Origin: Dysidea avara
Lineage: Eukaryota; Porifera; Demospongiae; Dictyoceratida; Dysideidae
NCBI RefSeq assembly: GCF_963678975.1
Contig: NC_089274.1
Location: 44,422,075 to 44,486,074, forward strand
Reading direction: 5' to 3'
DNA: 64,000 nt
In this document: positions 1-10,066 of the stretch, piece after piece
How the letters are laid out: each line of letters begins with the position of its first letter
How positions within the stretch are numbered: position 1 is the stretch's first letter
Notes under the pieces: model-generated
Told to the model about the DNA's origin: nothing
Seen by the model: only the letters and a program-made list of their open reading frames with translations
Database searches by the model: none
Program-made: the position numbers and the translations under genes

Positions 1-783
1 GTTAAAGGCTTCAGCTGCATTTTTAATGGCCTAAATGTTGATGATTTTACAGTAAAACATCGCTGGAGAGTCCACCATTATAAGAGTGGAACCCTCGCTT
101 TTAGAAGTCTGGATCCCAAGGTGGTTCTGCCCCTCAAAGACACAATTAGCTAGCTACCTCACAACAAAAAGCTAAACTGGTAATTAAGACTATGTAAAAC
201 GACTACCCAGCGTTAATAAATGCCAGAGACAACTCCTTGGGTACTACACCCGTTCACCCTCATCTTGTGCACATGTATTCACACTTCGTTAAAATCATGT
301 ATTTGGGTTGTGGCGTGTGCTGCAACTATTAAGTGCCGCAGCTATTAATTATCTTTCAAGAAGAACAAAGAAGAAATTGAATGATGAAAGCAAACAGCAT
401 GATGCGGTGGACAGAATGTAATCGGAACAACAGATTCGTGAATCTTCCGTCATTACCTTGGCTGTCTGAAATTTCTGGAGCCGTACACTTAGCACTACCA
501 GGTCTTACAGCTGGCAAACAGGCAGGCAGATGAAATGTAGGCGAATTTCAAAATTTTTTAGGGCTCGTTGTACATTGCAACACATTTGACTTTTTGCTTT
601 GTTTACCCAAGGTACAGCATCATTATAACAGTACTAATGCATTCCAGGTGGTTTTTTCGGCTAAAAATTATTGCAAGGCCATTTTTAAGGTGTGAAAATC
701 CACAACACCGTATGATTTCTTACCAACCCCTACTATGCGGTATTATCGTATTGTATGATATGTATAGTAGTTTCTGTGTATTT
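1..783. other. No recognisable gene; left flank of composite element
   Basis: No open frame here resembles a known protein. From about 690 to 783 the sequence, including a tagtttctgtgtatt motif, resembles the 163-bp unit found at 17 and 21-25 kb. This suggests the foldback that follows sits in or beside a diverged copy of that unit. Confidence 0.4.
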
Positions 784-1111
784 ATATCTAATCAAAAACA
801 GCCAAGCTGTAAAAAAAGGTGCGGCCCCCAAAAAGGCCATGGTGAAAAAAGATGTGAAATCCAAGGTGGCGGCCAAGAAATGGCTGTGATGGTAGGTTAA
901 TGGTTACATTTTAATAACGACAATTCAGGTGAATTTTGTGCCGCTTGGTTTTGGCACCAAATTCATCTGAATCGTTGTTATTAAAATGTAACCATTAACC
1001 TACCATCACAGCCATTTCTTGGCCGCCACCTTGGATTTCACATCTTTTTTCACCATGGCCTTTTTGGGGGCCGCACCTTTTTTTACAGCTTGGCTGTTTT
1101 TGATTAGATAT
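784..1111. repeat. Foldback with about 160-bp arms and a Lys/Ala-rich coding relic
   Basis: Left arm 784-945 and right arm about 952-1111 are near-perfect reverse complements around a very short loop. Read on the plus strand, the left arm encodes a basic Lys/Ala/Pro-rich stretch ending KVAAKKWL-stop, similar in composition to histone H1 tails. The right arm encodes the same on the minus strand. A diverged homologue lies at 19310-19650. Confidence 0.75.
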
Positions 1112-1324
1112 CACTTCTTTTTGTATTTGTATACTGCAAAGCCGGCCTATGGCTGGCTTTGGGGCTTTTTTAACCCATGTGTTTTTTTCTTTACTACAGG
1201 AAGAAGAAAAGAACTTAAAGAAGAATTTTAGTACTTCAATTATTTTTGATTTTATTAGTAATTATACAAATTATATACATATATTTATTACATGCCCATT
1301 ATTCTCCACAGGATATTTTTTTGC

Positions 1325-4300
1325 AGCTGATCTCTCTACTGGGTGATTTGAAATGTAGCTGAACTATATACAGGATGGTTTCTTTGTAGCTGAACTCTCT
1401 ACAAGGTAACCTCTTCTAGCTGGTCTCTCTACAGGGTATTTTGTTTCTAGCTGAACTCTCTACAGGTGATTTGTTTGCAGCTAAACTCTCTACATGGTGG
1501 TGTCTTTGTAGCCAAACTCTCTACATTATGGTTTCTTTGTAGCTGAACTCTCTATAAGGTGACTTCGTCTAGCTGAACTCTCTACAGGGTGATTTTTTTG
1601 TAGCTGAACTTTCTGCAGGGTGATTTGTTTGCAGCTGAACTCTCTACATGATGGTTTCTTTGTAGCTGAACTCTACAAGGTGACTTCGTCCAGCTGATCT
1701 CTCTACGGGGTGATTTGTTTCTAGCTGAACTCTCTACAGGTGATTTGTTTGCAGCTAAACTCTCTACATGGTGGTTTCTTTGTAGCTGAACTCCCTACAT
1801 GATGGTTTCTTTGTAGCTGAACTCTCTACAAGGTAACTTCTTCTCTACAGGGTGATTTGTTGTAGTTGAATTCTCTACAAGGTGGTTTGTATGAGGCTGA
1901 ACTCTCTACATGGCGGTTTCTTTGTAGCTGAACTCTCTACATAGTGATTTGTTTGCAGCTGAACTCTCTACATGATGGTTTCTTTGTAACTGAACACTCT
2001 ACAAGGTGACTTCTTCTAGCTGATCTTTCTACAGGGTGAATTGCTGTAGCTGAACTATCTACAAGGTAACTTCTTCTAGCTGATCTCTATACAGAGTGAT
2101 TTGTTTGTAGTTGAATTCTGTACAGGTGGTTTCTTTGTAGCTGAACTCTCTACAAGGTGAATTCTTCTACCTGATCTCTCTACAGGGTAATTTGTTTGTA
2201 ACTGAACTCTGTACAAGAGCGTTTTTGTGGGTGATCTCACTGCAGGTTGATTTGTTTGTAGCTGAACTCACTAAAGGGTGATTTTGCTTGTAGCTGAACT
2301 CCTTGCATTGTATCTAGTTTCTAGCTGATCTCTCTACAGGGTGATTTGTTTGTAGCTGATCTCTCTACAAGTTGATTTGTGTGTAGCTGATCTCTCTGCA
2401 GGTTGATTAATTTGCAGCCGATCTCTCTACAAGGTAATTTGTTTGTAGCTGAACTGTCTATAAAGTGATTTATTTGTAGCTGATCTCTCTGCAGGTTGAT
2501 TTGTTTTAGCTGAACTCTCTACAGGGCGATTTACTTGTAGCTGAACTCCTTACATTGTGTCTAGTTTCTAGCTGATCTCTCTATAGGGTGATTTGTTTGT
2601 AGCTGATCTCTCTACAAGTTGATTTGTGCGTAGCTGATCTTTCTACAGGTTGATTTGTTTGTAGCCGATCTCTCTACATGGTAATTTGTTTGTAGCTGAA
2701 CTCTGTACAAGGTGCTTTTTTGTAGGTGATCTCACTGCAGGTTGATTTGTTTGTAGCTGAACTCACTAAAGGGTGATTTGCATGTAGCTGAACTCCTTAC
2801 ATTGTGTCTAGTTTCTAGCTGATCTCTCTACAGGGTGATTTGTTTGTAGCTGAACTCTCTATAAGGTGATTTGTTTGCAGCTGAACTCTCTACATGGTGG
2901 TTTCTTTGTTGCTGAACTCTCTACAGGGTGTTTTGCTTGTAGCTGAACTCTCTACAGGGTGATTTGTTTCTAGCTTATCTCTCTACAGGTTGATTTGTGT
3001 GTAACTGATCTCCCTACAAGCTGATTTGTTTGTAGCTGAATTCTCTGCAAGGTGTTTTGTTTGTAGCTGACCTCTCTTCAGGGTGATTTGTTTCTAGCTG
3101 ATCTCTCTACAGGTGATTTTTTTTGTAGCTGACCTCTCTTCAGGGTGATTTGTTTCTAGCTGATCTCTCTACAGGGTGATTTTTTGTAGCTGATCTCTCT
3201 TCAGGGTGATTTGTTTCTAGCTGATTGCTCTGCAGGTTGATTTGCTTGTAGATGAACTCTCTACAGGGTAACTTGCTTGTAGCTGAACTCCTTACTTTGT
3301 GTCTAGTTTGTAGCTGATCTCTCTACAGGGTGATTTGTTTGTAGCTAAACTCCTTACATTGTGTGTAGTTTCTAGCTGATCTCTCTACAGGGTGATTTGT
3401 TTGTAGCTGATCTCTATACAAGTTGATTTGTGTGTAGCTGATCTCTCTGCAGGGTGATTTGTTTGTAGCCGATCTCTCTACAAGGTAATTTGTTTGTAGC
3501 TGAACTATCTATAAGGTGATTTGTATGTAGCTAATCTCTCTGCAGATTGATTTGTTTTAGCTGAACTCTGATTTGTTTTTAGCTTATCTCTGTACAGGTT
3601 GATTTGTGTGTAACTGATCTCTCTACAAGCTGATTTGTTTGTAGCTGAACTCTCTGCAAAGTGTTTTGTTTGTAGTTGATTTCTCTACAAAGTGATTTTT
3701 TGCAGCTGACCTCTCTTAGGGGTGATTTGTTTCTAGCTGATATCTCTACAGTGTGATTTTTTGTAGCTGACCTCTCTTCAGGGTGATTTGTTTCTAGCTG
3801 ATCGCTCTACAGGTTGGTTTGTTTGTAGCTGAACTCTCTACAGGGTGATTTGCTTGTAGCTGAACTCCTTACATTGTGTCTAGTTTCTAGCTGATCTCTC
3901 TACAGGGTGATTTGTTTGTAGCTGATCTCTCTACAAGTTGAATTGTGTGTAGCTGATCTCTCTGCAGGTTGATTTGTTTGTAGCCGATCTCTCTACAAGG
4001 TAATTTGTTTGTAGCTGAACTGTCTATAAGGTGATTTGTTTGTAGCTGATCTCTCTGCAGGTTGATTTGTTTTAGCTGAACTCTCTACAGGGTGATTTGC
4101 TTGTAGCTGAACTCCTTACATTGTGTGTAGTTTCTAGCTGATCTCTCTGCAGGTTGATTTGTTTGTAGCCGATCTCTCTACAGGGTAATTTGTTTGTAGC
4201 TGAACTCTGTACAAGGTGCTTTTTTGTAGGTGATCTCACTGCAGGTTGATTTGTTTGTAGCTGAACTCACTAAAGGGTGATTTGCTTGTAGCTGAACTCC

Positions 4301-4760
4301 TTACATTGTGTCTAGTTTCTAGCTGATCTCTCTACAGGGTGATTTGTTTGTAGCTGAACTCTCTATAAGGTGATTTGTTTCTAGCTTATCTCTCTACAGG
4401 TAGATTTGTGTTGATTTGTTGATTTGCTGATCGCTCTAAAGGTTGATTTGTCGCAGCTGAACACCCTGCAAAGTGTTTTGTTTGTAGCTGATCACTCTAA
4501 AGGGTAATTTTTTTGTAGCTGAACTCTCTCCACAGTGACTTGTGTGTAGCTGAATTCTGTGTAACTGAATTCTCTAGAGAGTGACTTAATTGTAGCTGAA
4601 TTCTCTACACAGTGCATGACTTGTTTATAGCTGAACTTTCTTCAGTGTGACTTGTAATGTTCTGAATCTCTATAGTGATATATTTGCTTAACTCTCCACA
4701 TGGTGACTGTCTTCTTGCTGAACTGTCTATAAGATTAACTGTTTGCAGCTGAACTCCCTA
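1325..4760 (+). repeat. 31-bp tandem array, roughly 110 units
   Basis: The unit reads approximately TGTTTGTAGCTGAWCTCTCT followed by ACAGGGTGATT, with variants. Most units contain TGTAG and CTACA about nine bases apart, so each can form a small stem-loop. Groups of variant units recur in the same order (for example around the gtgtctagtttctagctga variant near 2310, 2555, 2800, 3870 and 4300), which indicates higher-order amplification. Confidence 0.9.
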
Positions 4761-5654
4761 CAGAATAACTTGTGATGTAATAAAATTCTATAACGGAATA
4801 AATAAATTATCCGAATGCTCTATTAGGGTGACTGTTCTATTAGAGTATCTCGATCTCGCATTTGCTACACGGAGTTGGCTTTCGAATCATAACTCAGTGG
4901 TTTGTAATTCGATTCTTCTGTACTACTGCAAGGACTTTCTATGAAGATTATTCCAGCTATACACCGATTTTCAGCTCATTGCTCTAAGCGGTTTGCCTAG
5001 TAGGCGTGAAAACTAATACTTTTTTATTCATAAAAATCGATCGCGTGATTGTGACACAGGTTGGGTTTTGTGTCATATCTCCGTGGTCTTTATCTCGATT
5101 CCTTTCAAACCACCAAAAGGCACTCCTACGATGGTTACTCCATCTACATAGCAATTTTCAACTCATTCCATGAAGCGGTTTACCCTGTAGGCGTGACAAC
5201 AAATCGATCTTGTTTTACGCGAATAATCGGTCATAACTCCTGAACCTTTCATAGGATTTGTACCAAATTTGATGCTAGGATTCGCCTTTGGACTCCCTTT
5301 CTGTGTGCCAAATTTCAAGGCGATCGGAGTACGCGTTTGCTTGTTATAGCAATTTTTGCAAGTGTGCGAAAAGACGAAGAAGAAAAAAAACGAAACTTTG
5401 GCAGCTCGTATCTCGGAAATGGCTTGAGCGATTTCCTTCAAATTTGGAATGTAGACTCCCCTAGCTGGCGGGCAACTGTGTAGCAAATTTGGTTTCAATC
5501 AGATAAGTGATCACCGAGATACAAAGGTGTGAAAATGACGTTTTCGTTCTTCCTGTCAATATACTCACGGGTGTGGCGCGCCGGCTTCTTGGGCCGCACG
5601 ATACACTACCGTGTGTCTTGATGTTTGTTTGTGTACCTGTTGTGGTGAAAATGA

Positions 5655-5953
5655 CAAGTACACAGAAAAATTTGGAAATTTCAACTAGAGTAGGGACCGT
5701 AACACATCAATAAAAAGTACTGAAACAAGCTGGAGTAGTGCACGATATTAATTCACAGTAAAACTATAAGAAGTGTTATATCCCTACTGTGCATTTCCAT
5801 TATGGTATCTTGAGCACAGTAAGGATATAACACTTCTTATAGTTTTACTGTGAATCAATATCGTGCACTACTCCAGCTTGTTTCAGTACTTTTTTATCGA
5901 TGTGTTATGGTCCCTATTCTAGTTGAAATTTCCAAATTTTTCTGCGTACTTGT
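5655..5953. mobile_element. MITE-like foldback (family Y), intact copy
   Basis: Arms of about 135 bp are inverted around a loop near 5800-5815. The ends are ACAAGTACACAG and its complement CTGCGTACTTGT. It interrupts the tail of composite copy A. The right arm and part of the loop recur at 53330-54293, where this copy serves as the uninterrupted reference for another insertion. No coding capacity and no clear target duplication. Confidence 0.7.
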
Positions 5954-5959
5954 TTGTTA

Positions 5960-6360
5960 ACTTCTTTTTTGTAAATAATAATTATGACTGGTGAACCCAC
6001 GCACACCACATCTGAAATGGCGCCGCGAGCCCCAATTATCATCTGAAAAATGAAGTATCCATTACACTTCGTTGTCAGCTATGTTCAACCCGTTACGCAG
6101 CATTTCGAATCAAGAACTGTTCGAAAAGCACCTCTGCAATTCACGCATGCCAAAAGAAAAAAATGGTGTCGCGCGCCCCAGTTATTGGGGCGAGCCTAAG
6201 CGAGCCCCACACTAGTGAGAGAGCTGTCAGTCATTGTCCATTACACGGCAATATATGATTAAATATGAAAAGCTGTCAGTATACGGCAACTTCACGATTA
6301 TATATGAAAAACAAACCTTACAAGTTGTTTAGTGTCACACAAGAACGCGATAGTATAACA
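5960..6360. repeat. Dispersed repeat shared with 16.4 kb
   Basis: About 110 bp near 6033-6145 match 16418-16515 closely. A short motif, actggtgaaccmacrcay, recurs near 48957. At 6186-6220 a block with gagcctaagcgagccccaca resembles 26640-26670. No gene seen. Confidence 0.5.
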
Positions 6361-6366
6361 AGAAGT

Positions 6367-6750
6367 GTCTGTCATTGTCAATGTCATGGAGGAAATTAAT
6401 GTTGTAGATTACTGGACTTCCTTATTTGTACTTGTCATCGTCAATGCCACGGGCAAATTAACGGCGTAGATTACTGGACTTCCTTATTTGTACTTGTCAT
6501 CGTCAATGCCACAGGCAAATTAACGGCATAGATTACTGGACTTCCTTATTTGTACTTGTCATCGTCAATGCCACGGGCAAATTAACGGCGTAGATTACTG
6601 GACTTCCTTATTTGTAATTGTCATCATCAATGCCACGGTCAAGTTGAACGGCGTAGATTACTGGACTTCCTTATTTGTATGTGTCCTTGTCATTGTCAAT
6701 GTCACAATAAATTAACAGCGTAGATTACTGGAATTTCTTATTTGTACAAT
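6367..6750. repeat. 62-bp tandem repeat, about 6 units
   Basis: The segment tagattactggacttcctt recurs at 6405, 6467, 6529, 6591 and about 6654, with a diverged copy near 6719. The spacing is 62-63 bp for the first units. Inner units are nearly identical and the outer ones diverge, as in a minisatellite. Confidence 0.9.
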
Positions 6751-6838
6751 GCGAGGATTTCTCTTTTCGCACGTGTGTTCGTATAGAACCTCATGTACCA
6801 CGTGCTGCTACCAGTTTTCATAATGGAAGACACCAATC

Positions 6839-7006
6839 ATGGCTGACAACGATGTAAGACAGTGTAGGAATGCTAGGAGAAGAGAATTGTACAGAATGCA
6901 GAGAGCTGCAGAAACACCTACGGAGACTGAAGAAAGGAGACGTAGACACCGTGAATACATGCGAAGAAGACAAGCAAACATTAGTTCTGATGAACAAAAT
7001 GAATAA
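6839..7006 (+). CDS. Small Arg-rich STPR-like ORF (55 aa)
   Basis: The ORF starts at ATG 6839 and stops at TAA 7004-7006. The product is extremely basic and contains RRRELYRMQRAAETPTETEE followed by RRRRHREYMRRRQ. This resembles the 23-residue STPR repeats of FMBP-1-type DNA-binding proteins, which share an RAAETPE...RRRRREY pattern. Only about two repeats are present, so it may be a fragment. A related string (RQERLRRKRNND) is encoded around 27085-27150. A 48-bp minisatellite follows directly. Function as a DNA-binding peptide is inference; it may be a relic carried by a repeat element. Confidence 0.4.
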   Translation: MADNDVRQCRNARRRELYRMQRAAETPTETEERRRRHREYMRRRQANISSDEQNE

Positions 7007-7184
7007 ACCAAGGGTACACACAAAGGAGAACACCAGCATCAACGTATGATCAAGGGCTAACACACAATCAAACCTCATCATCACTGTTAGCATATGATGA
7101 AGACATGACACATAATCACGTGTCATTCTTATCATTAGCGTTTCATCAATATATGAGATATGATCAAACCCCATCAGGTTATGA

Positions 7185-7850
7185 TCAACATATGACACAT
7201 GATAACACCCCATCACTACTGTCAATGTATGATCAAGATGTGCCACATGATAACACCTCATCACCAGTGTCAGAGTATGATCAAGACGTGCCACATGATA
7301 ACACCTCATCACCAGTATCAGAGTATGATCAAAACATGGTAACACTCCATCACCACTGTCAGAGTATCATCAAAACATCGCACATCATAACACCCCATCA
7401 CCACTGTCAGAGTATGATCAAAACATCGAACATGATAACACTCCATCACCACTGTCAGGGTATGATCAAAGCACAACACATGATCACACCCCATTACCAC
7501 TATCAGAGTATGATCAAAACATTGAATGTGATAACACTCCATCACCACTGTCAGGGTATGATCAAGACATGTCACATGATGACACCCCATCACCACTGTC
7601 AATATATGACCTAGATATGCCACATGATCACACTCCATCACAACTGTCAGAATATAATCGAGACATTGCACATGATAACATCCCATCATCACTTTCAGGG
7701 TATGATCAACATGTCACACACAATTGCACTTCATCACAGTTCAATATGATTACACACCATCATCAGTGTATAATGAAAATACAAGACATGATCAAACCCC
7801 ATCACCACCATCATAATATTATAGTGAAGGCATCAAACTAGATCAAATCA
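7185..7850 (+). repeat. 48-bp minisatellite, partly open on the plus strand
   Basis: The 48-bp unit (catcaccactgtcagagtat as core) encodes a 16-residue repeat of the form YDQDMPHDNTPSPLSE on the plus strand. One frame is open from 7105, but a frame change near 7330 turns it into HHHCQSMIKT-type repeats. The original frame reappears from about 7569 to 7740. It could be a decayed repeat-rich exon following the 6839 ORF, or simply a minisatellite whose period is a multiple of three. Confidence 0.7.
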
Positions 7851-8147
7851 CCATCACCAGTACTTATCTTTAACATATGAACTATATGTATGCTTTACAA
7901 TCTTAGTACCAGGTGTACTTTAGAAGATTTAATGTTAATTTCAGATGTATTTTACACGATTTACAATAATTATTACACAATCAATGCAACCTAATTTGTA
8001 CTTAAATCAATACGAATCAAATAAAACTTGTCTGCCCAATGGGCCGTATCCACAATGACGTGTCATAATCACAAAACAAAATGGCCGTGTTAGTTGGGGG
8101 AAGTGTGCATTGAAGTGATTGGAGCAATGGAGGTTTCAAGCGAATTA

Positions 8148-10064
8148 TAGTACGTTCGCGTTGAGCTGAACCCTCAAAAACGATTAATAACTTACGATTG
8201 CTACATCGCATGGGGCTCCTGTATAGCTCGATACGTAGCGCTTCTCGATCCGCTAAAAATATATTAAAAGCGCTTCATTCGAATGTAAGACACTCCCGTT
8301 ATGGCACTGTAAAGTTTCGCCATACATTTTCAATGGGGAAGCCTCTAAAGCGCGGCCCTTTGATGGTCGTGTTGACACATGTTTGTGGCGAAGCCAGACG
8401 TCACATTCCCGCCCTCAACACGCATGATTTCACCATCCCTTATGTAAGAGGCTGTAATACACTTTTACAAGAAAAATAAAACAGATTTTGTGTGTGTAAA
8501 ACAGCTTATATTCAGGTAAAACATTCTTCAGCCTCAAAACAGAAAAAAACCAAATTATAACAGTTCAAAATCCGTTATGTAGCATTGGTGTTCCTGCAAG
8601 TGAGCCAAACAACATGTATTTTACTTCACATTATTCACCACAGCTGACTATCGTCTTCTGTTCCCATTTAGTCAATTTGTCATTTTAATACTTTTCTCAT
8701 CACTTCGCCACACATGTACACAGTTTTTCCAGCCAGCATTTTGTTTTTGAAGTTACATTCCCAAAAAACTCTAAAAGTTTCAACAAATGAAATAATACTG
8801 TTTGTATGAATTTGGGCTGATAGTACCTGTAGTGACTTCCAAACACTCCTGCACTGATTAAATATACAAGGGATGGTATGTTCAACTTCGGATAGCACAA
8901 TAAAGCAATGATATTTTTTATTAAAGTGCACACACTTACACGTACTTCATCTGTATTTTTATGTACTTCACAGAGTTTAATCCCAGCTACCTGATGACTC
9001 CTGGGGAACAAAATCAAGTTATAACACCAATGCTGCAAATATCAAACAATCTTACATCAGATGAAGTAAGCCCAGAAGAAGACTTGGACCCGCTGCTGCT
9101 AGTGGACAATTCATTAATACCACCATCACCATCTTCACTATCACTGCCGATTTGGATGAGGAATTGCTCTAGAAGTTCTTCATTACCCAAGTCTCATCCA
9201 AATACACAACTGGTCTTCCTTCAGTTCTGTTGCACCTCGTTCGTCTTTAATATTTATGATACTGATGGACTGTGCAGGGCTGCTCATAGCATACCCTGCA
9301 CATACGTGTAGTGAAATTAAAGCACAAACAGTTTCAATGCTAACCTCTTGTCATTAATTGTCTTGTACTTAAATCCCATATCACTCTTTAAAGCAATGTT
9401 CTACCCCCAGAGAAAACACCATCATTCTTAAGTTTGGCCTAAGACGGAGTAAGTGACAAAGTTCCAGGTTTCAAAATTTAACTTACCAAAATCTTTCAGA
9501 GCGATAGATTTCCTCCCTTCCGTACAATGAATGGATCTTGTCTGATAGTATCTGGGTTAAAACTGTCTGTATCAACAAGGACTCGTGAACATTTGTACCT
9601 GACGATTACAGAATTGAGCGGGCTTGTGTAAAGTGCATTTTGTACCTTTTTCTTGGCGTAAATAAATCGCCTTTCTAGCGGTGCTCCATTCTAATGGATG
9701 TCCTTGAAATCCCTGCGTGGCGTAATGTATGCCAAAACCCAGCAAAGAAGGCATGATACAATACCGGTGGCCTTCGAGATTCTCTCCGTGATGTTGATAG
9801 AAATTTTACATTTCTTCGCTTCTTGCTTAAAGTACTCCCATAGTTTCATAAGTAGATACTTCGTTTGGCTGTTTAACGTCTTCCCAAAAGGATTTCGCTC
9901 CGCACTCGCTGACGGTACACTGGACGCCATATTCTCAACAATTAAGTGCGCGCCCGTAACATGGGCTTACGAATAAATGCGTCATAAACATTATGTTTAA
10001 AGCCTTTGAACTTGTATGGCTTCTTAATCAACAACTCAGGATTCAGCTCAACGCGAACGTACTA
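8148..10064 (-). mobile_element. Tc1/mariner-like element nested in the TIR of transposon A
   Basis: The ends are TAGTACGTTCGCGTTGAGCT and its complement, each flanked by TA. The pre-insertion site is visible in the other TIR of transposon A: near 15255-15265 the complement reads gcgaattagacgg without interruption, whereas here gcgaatTA and TAgacgg flank the insert. That confirms both the borders and a TA duplication. Inside are minus-strand pieces of a DDE_3-type transposase with the middle deleted. Confidence 0.8.
9055..9930 (-). pseudogene. DDE_3-type transposase fragments, catalytic core deleted
   Basis: Minus-strand pieces occur in transposase order. An N-terminal segment (about 9930-9760) contains ERISKATGI, as in the helix-turn-helix region. 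A segment near 9590-9500 contains RVLVDTDSFNPDTIRQ. A segment near 9395-9340 reads LKSDMGFKYKTINDKR. A segment at 9224-9184 reads GRPVVYLDETWV, where the Asp is the first acid of the DDE catalytic triad in this family. It is followed almost at once by an acidic C-terminus (LLEQFLIQIGSDSEDGDGG). The region that should hold the other two catalytic acids is missing. Stops and frame changes separate some pieces. Identification of the family is from motif memory. Confidence 0.6.
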
Positions 10065-10066
10065 TA

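Larger units (their letters stand above)
784..5654 (+). mobile_element. Composite repeat element, copy A (foldback + 31-bp array + tail)
   Basis: Three modules occur in the same order here and at 19310-20838. They are a foldback (784-1111), a bridge with CT- and AT-rich sequence leading to a 31-bp tandem array (about 1325-4760), and a roughly 0.9-kb tail (4761-5654). Tail landmarks shared by both copies are a segment around 5065-5200, another around 5400-5520, and a block around 5545-5650. The shared order implies the modules spread as a unit. No transposase is visible, so it would be non-autonomous or satellite-like. The right end is cut by another element at 5655. Confidence 0.6.

Noticed and set aside
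1325-4760. CRISPR-like array
   Set aside because: Units are contiguous without unique spacers, and the context is eukaryotic; it is a satellite.
5163-5498. Minus-strand 111-codon frame in the composite tail
   Set aside because: Not conserved in the second copy of the tail, no family resemblance, and a run of Phe from a poly-A tract.
7318-7692. Minus-strand 124-codon repeat frame (DHTLTVVMGCYHV)
   Set aside because: It is the complement of the 48-bp minisatellite, whose period is a multiple of three and so keeps several frames open on both strands.
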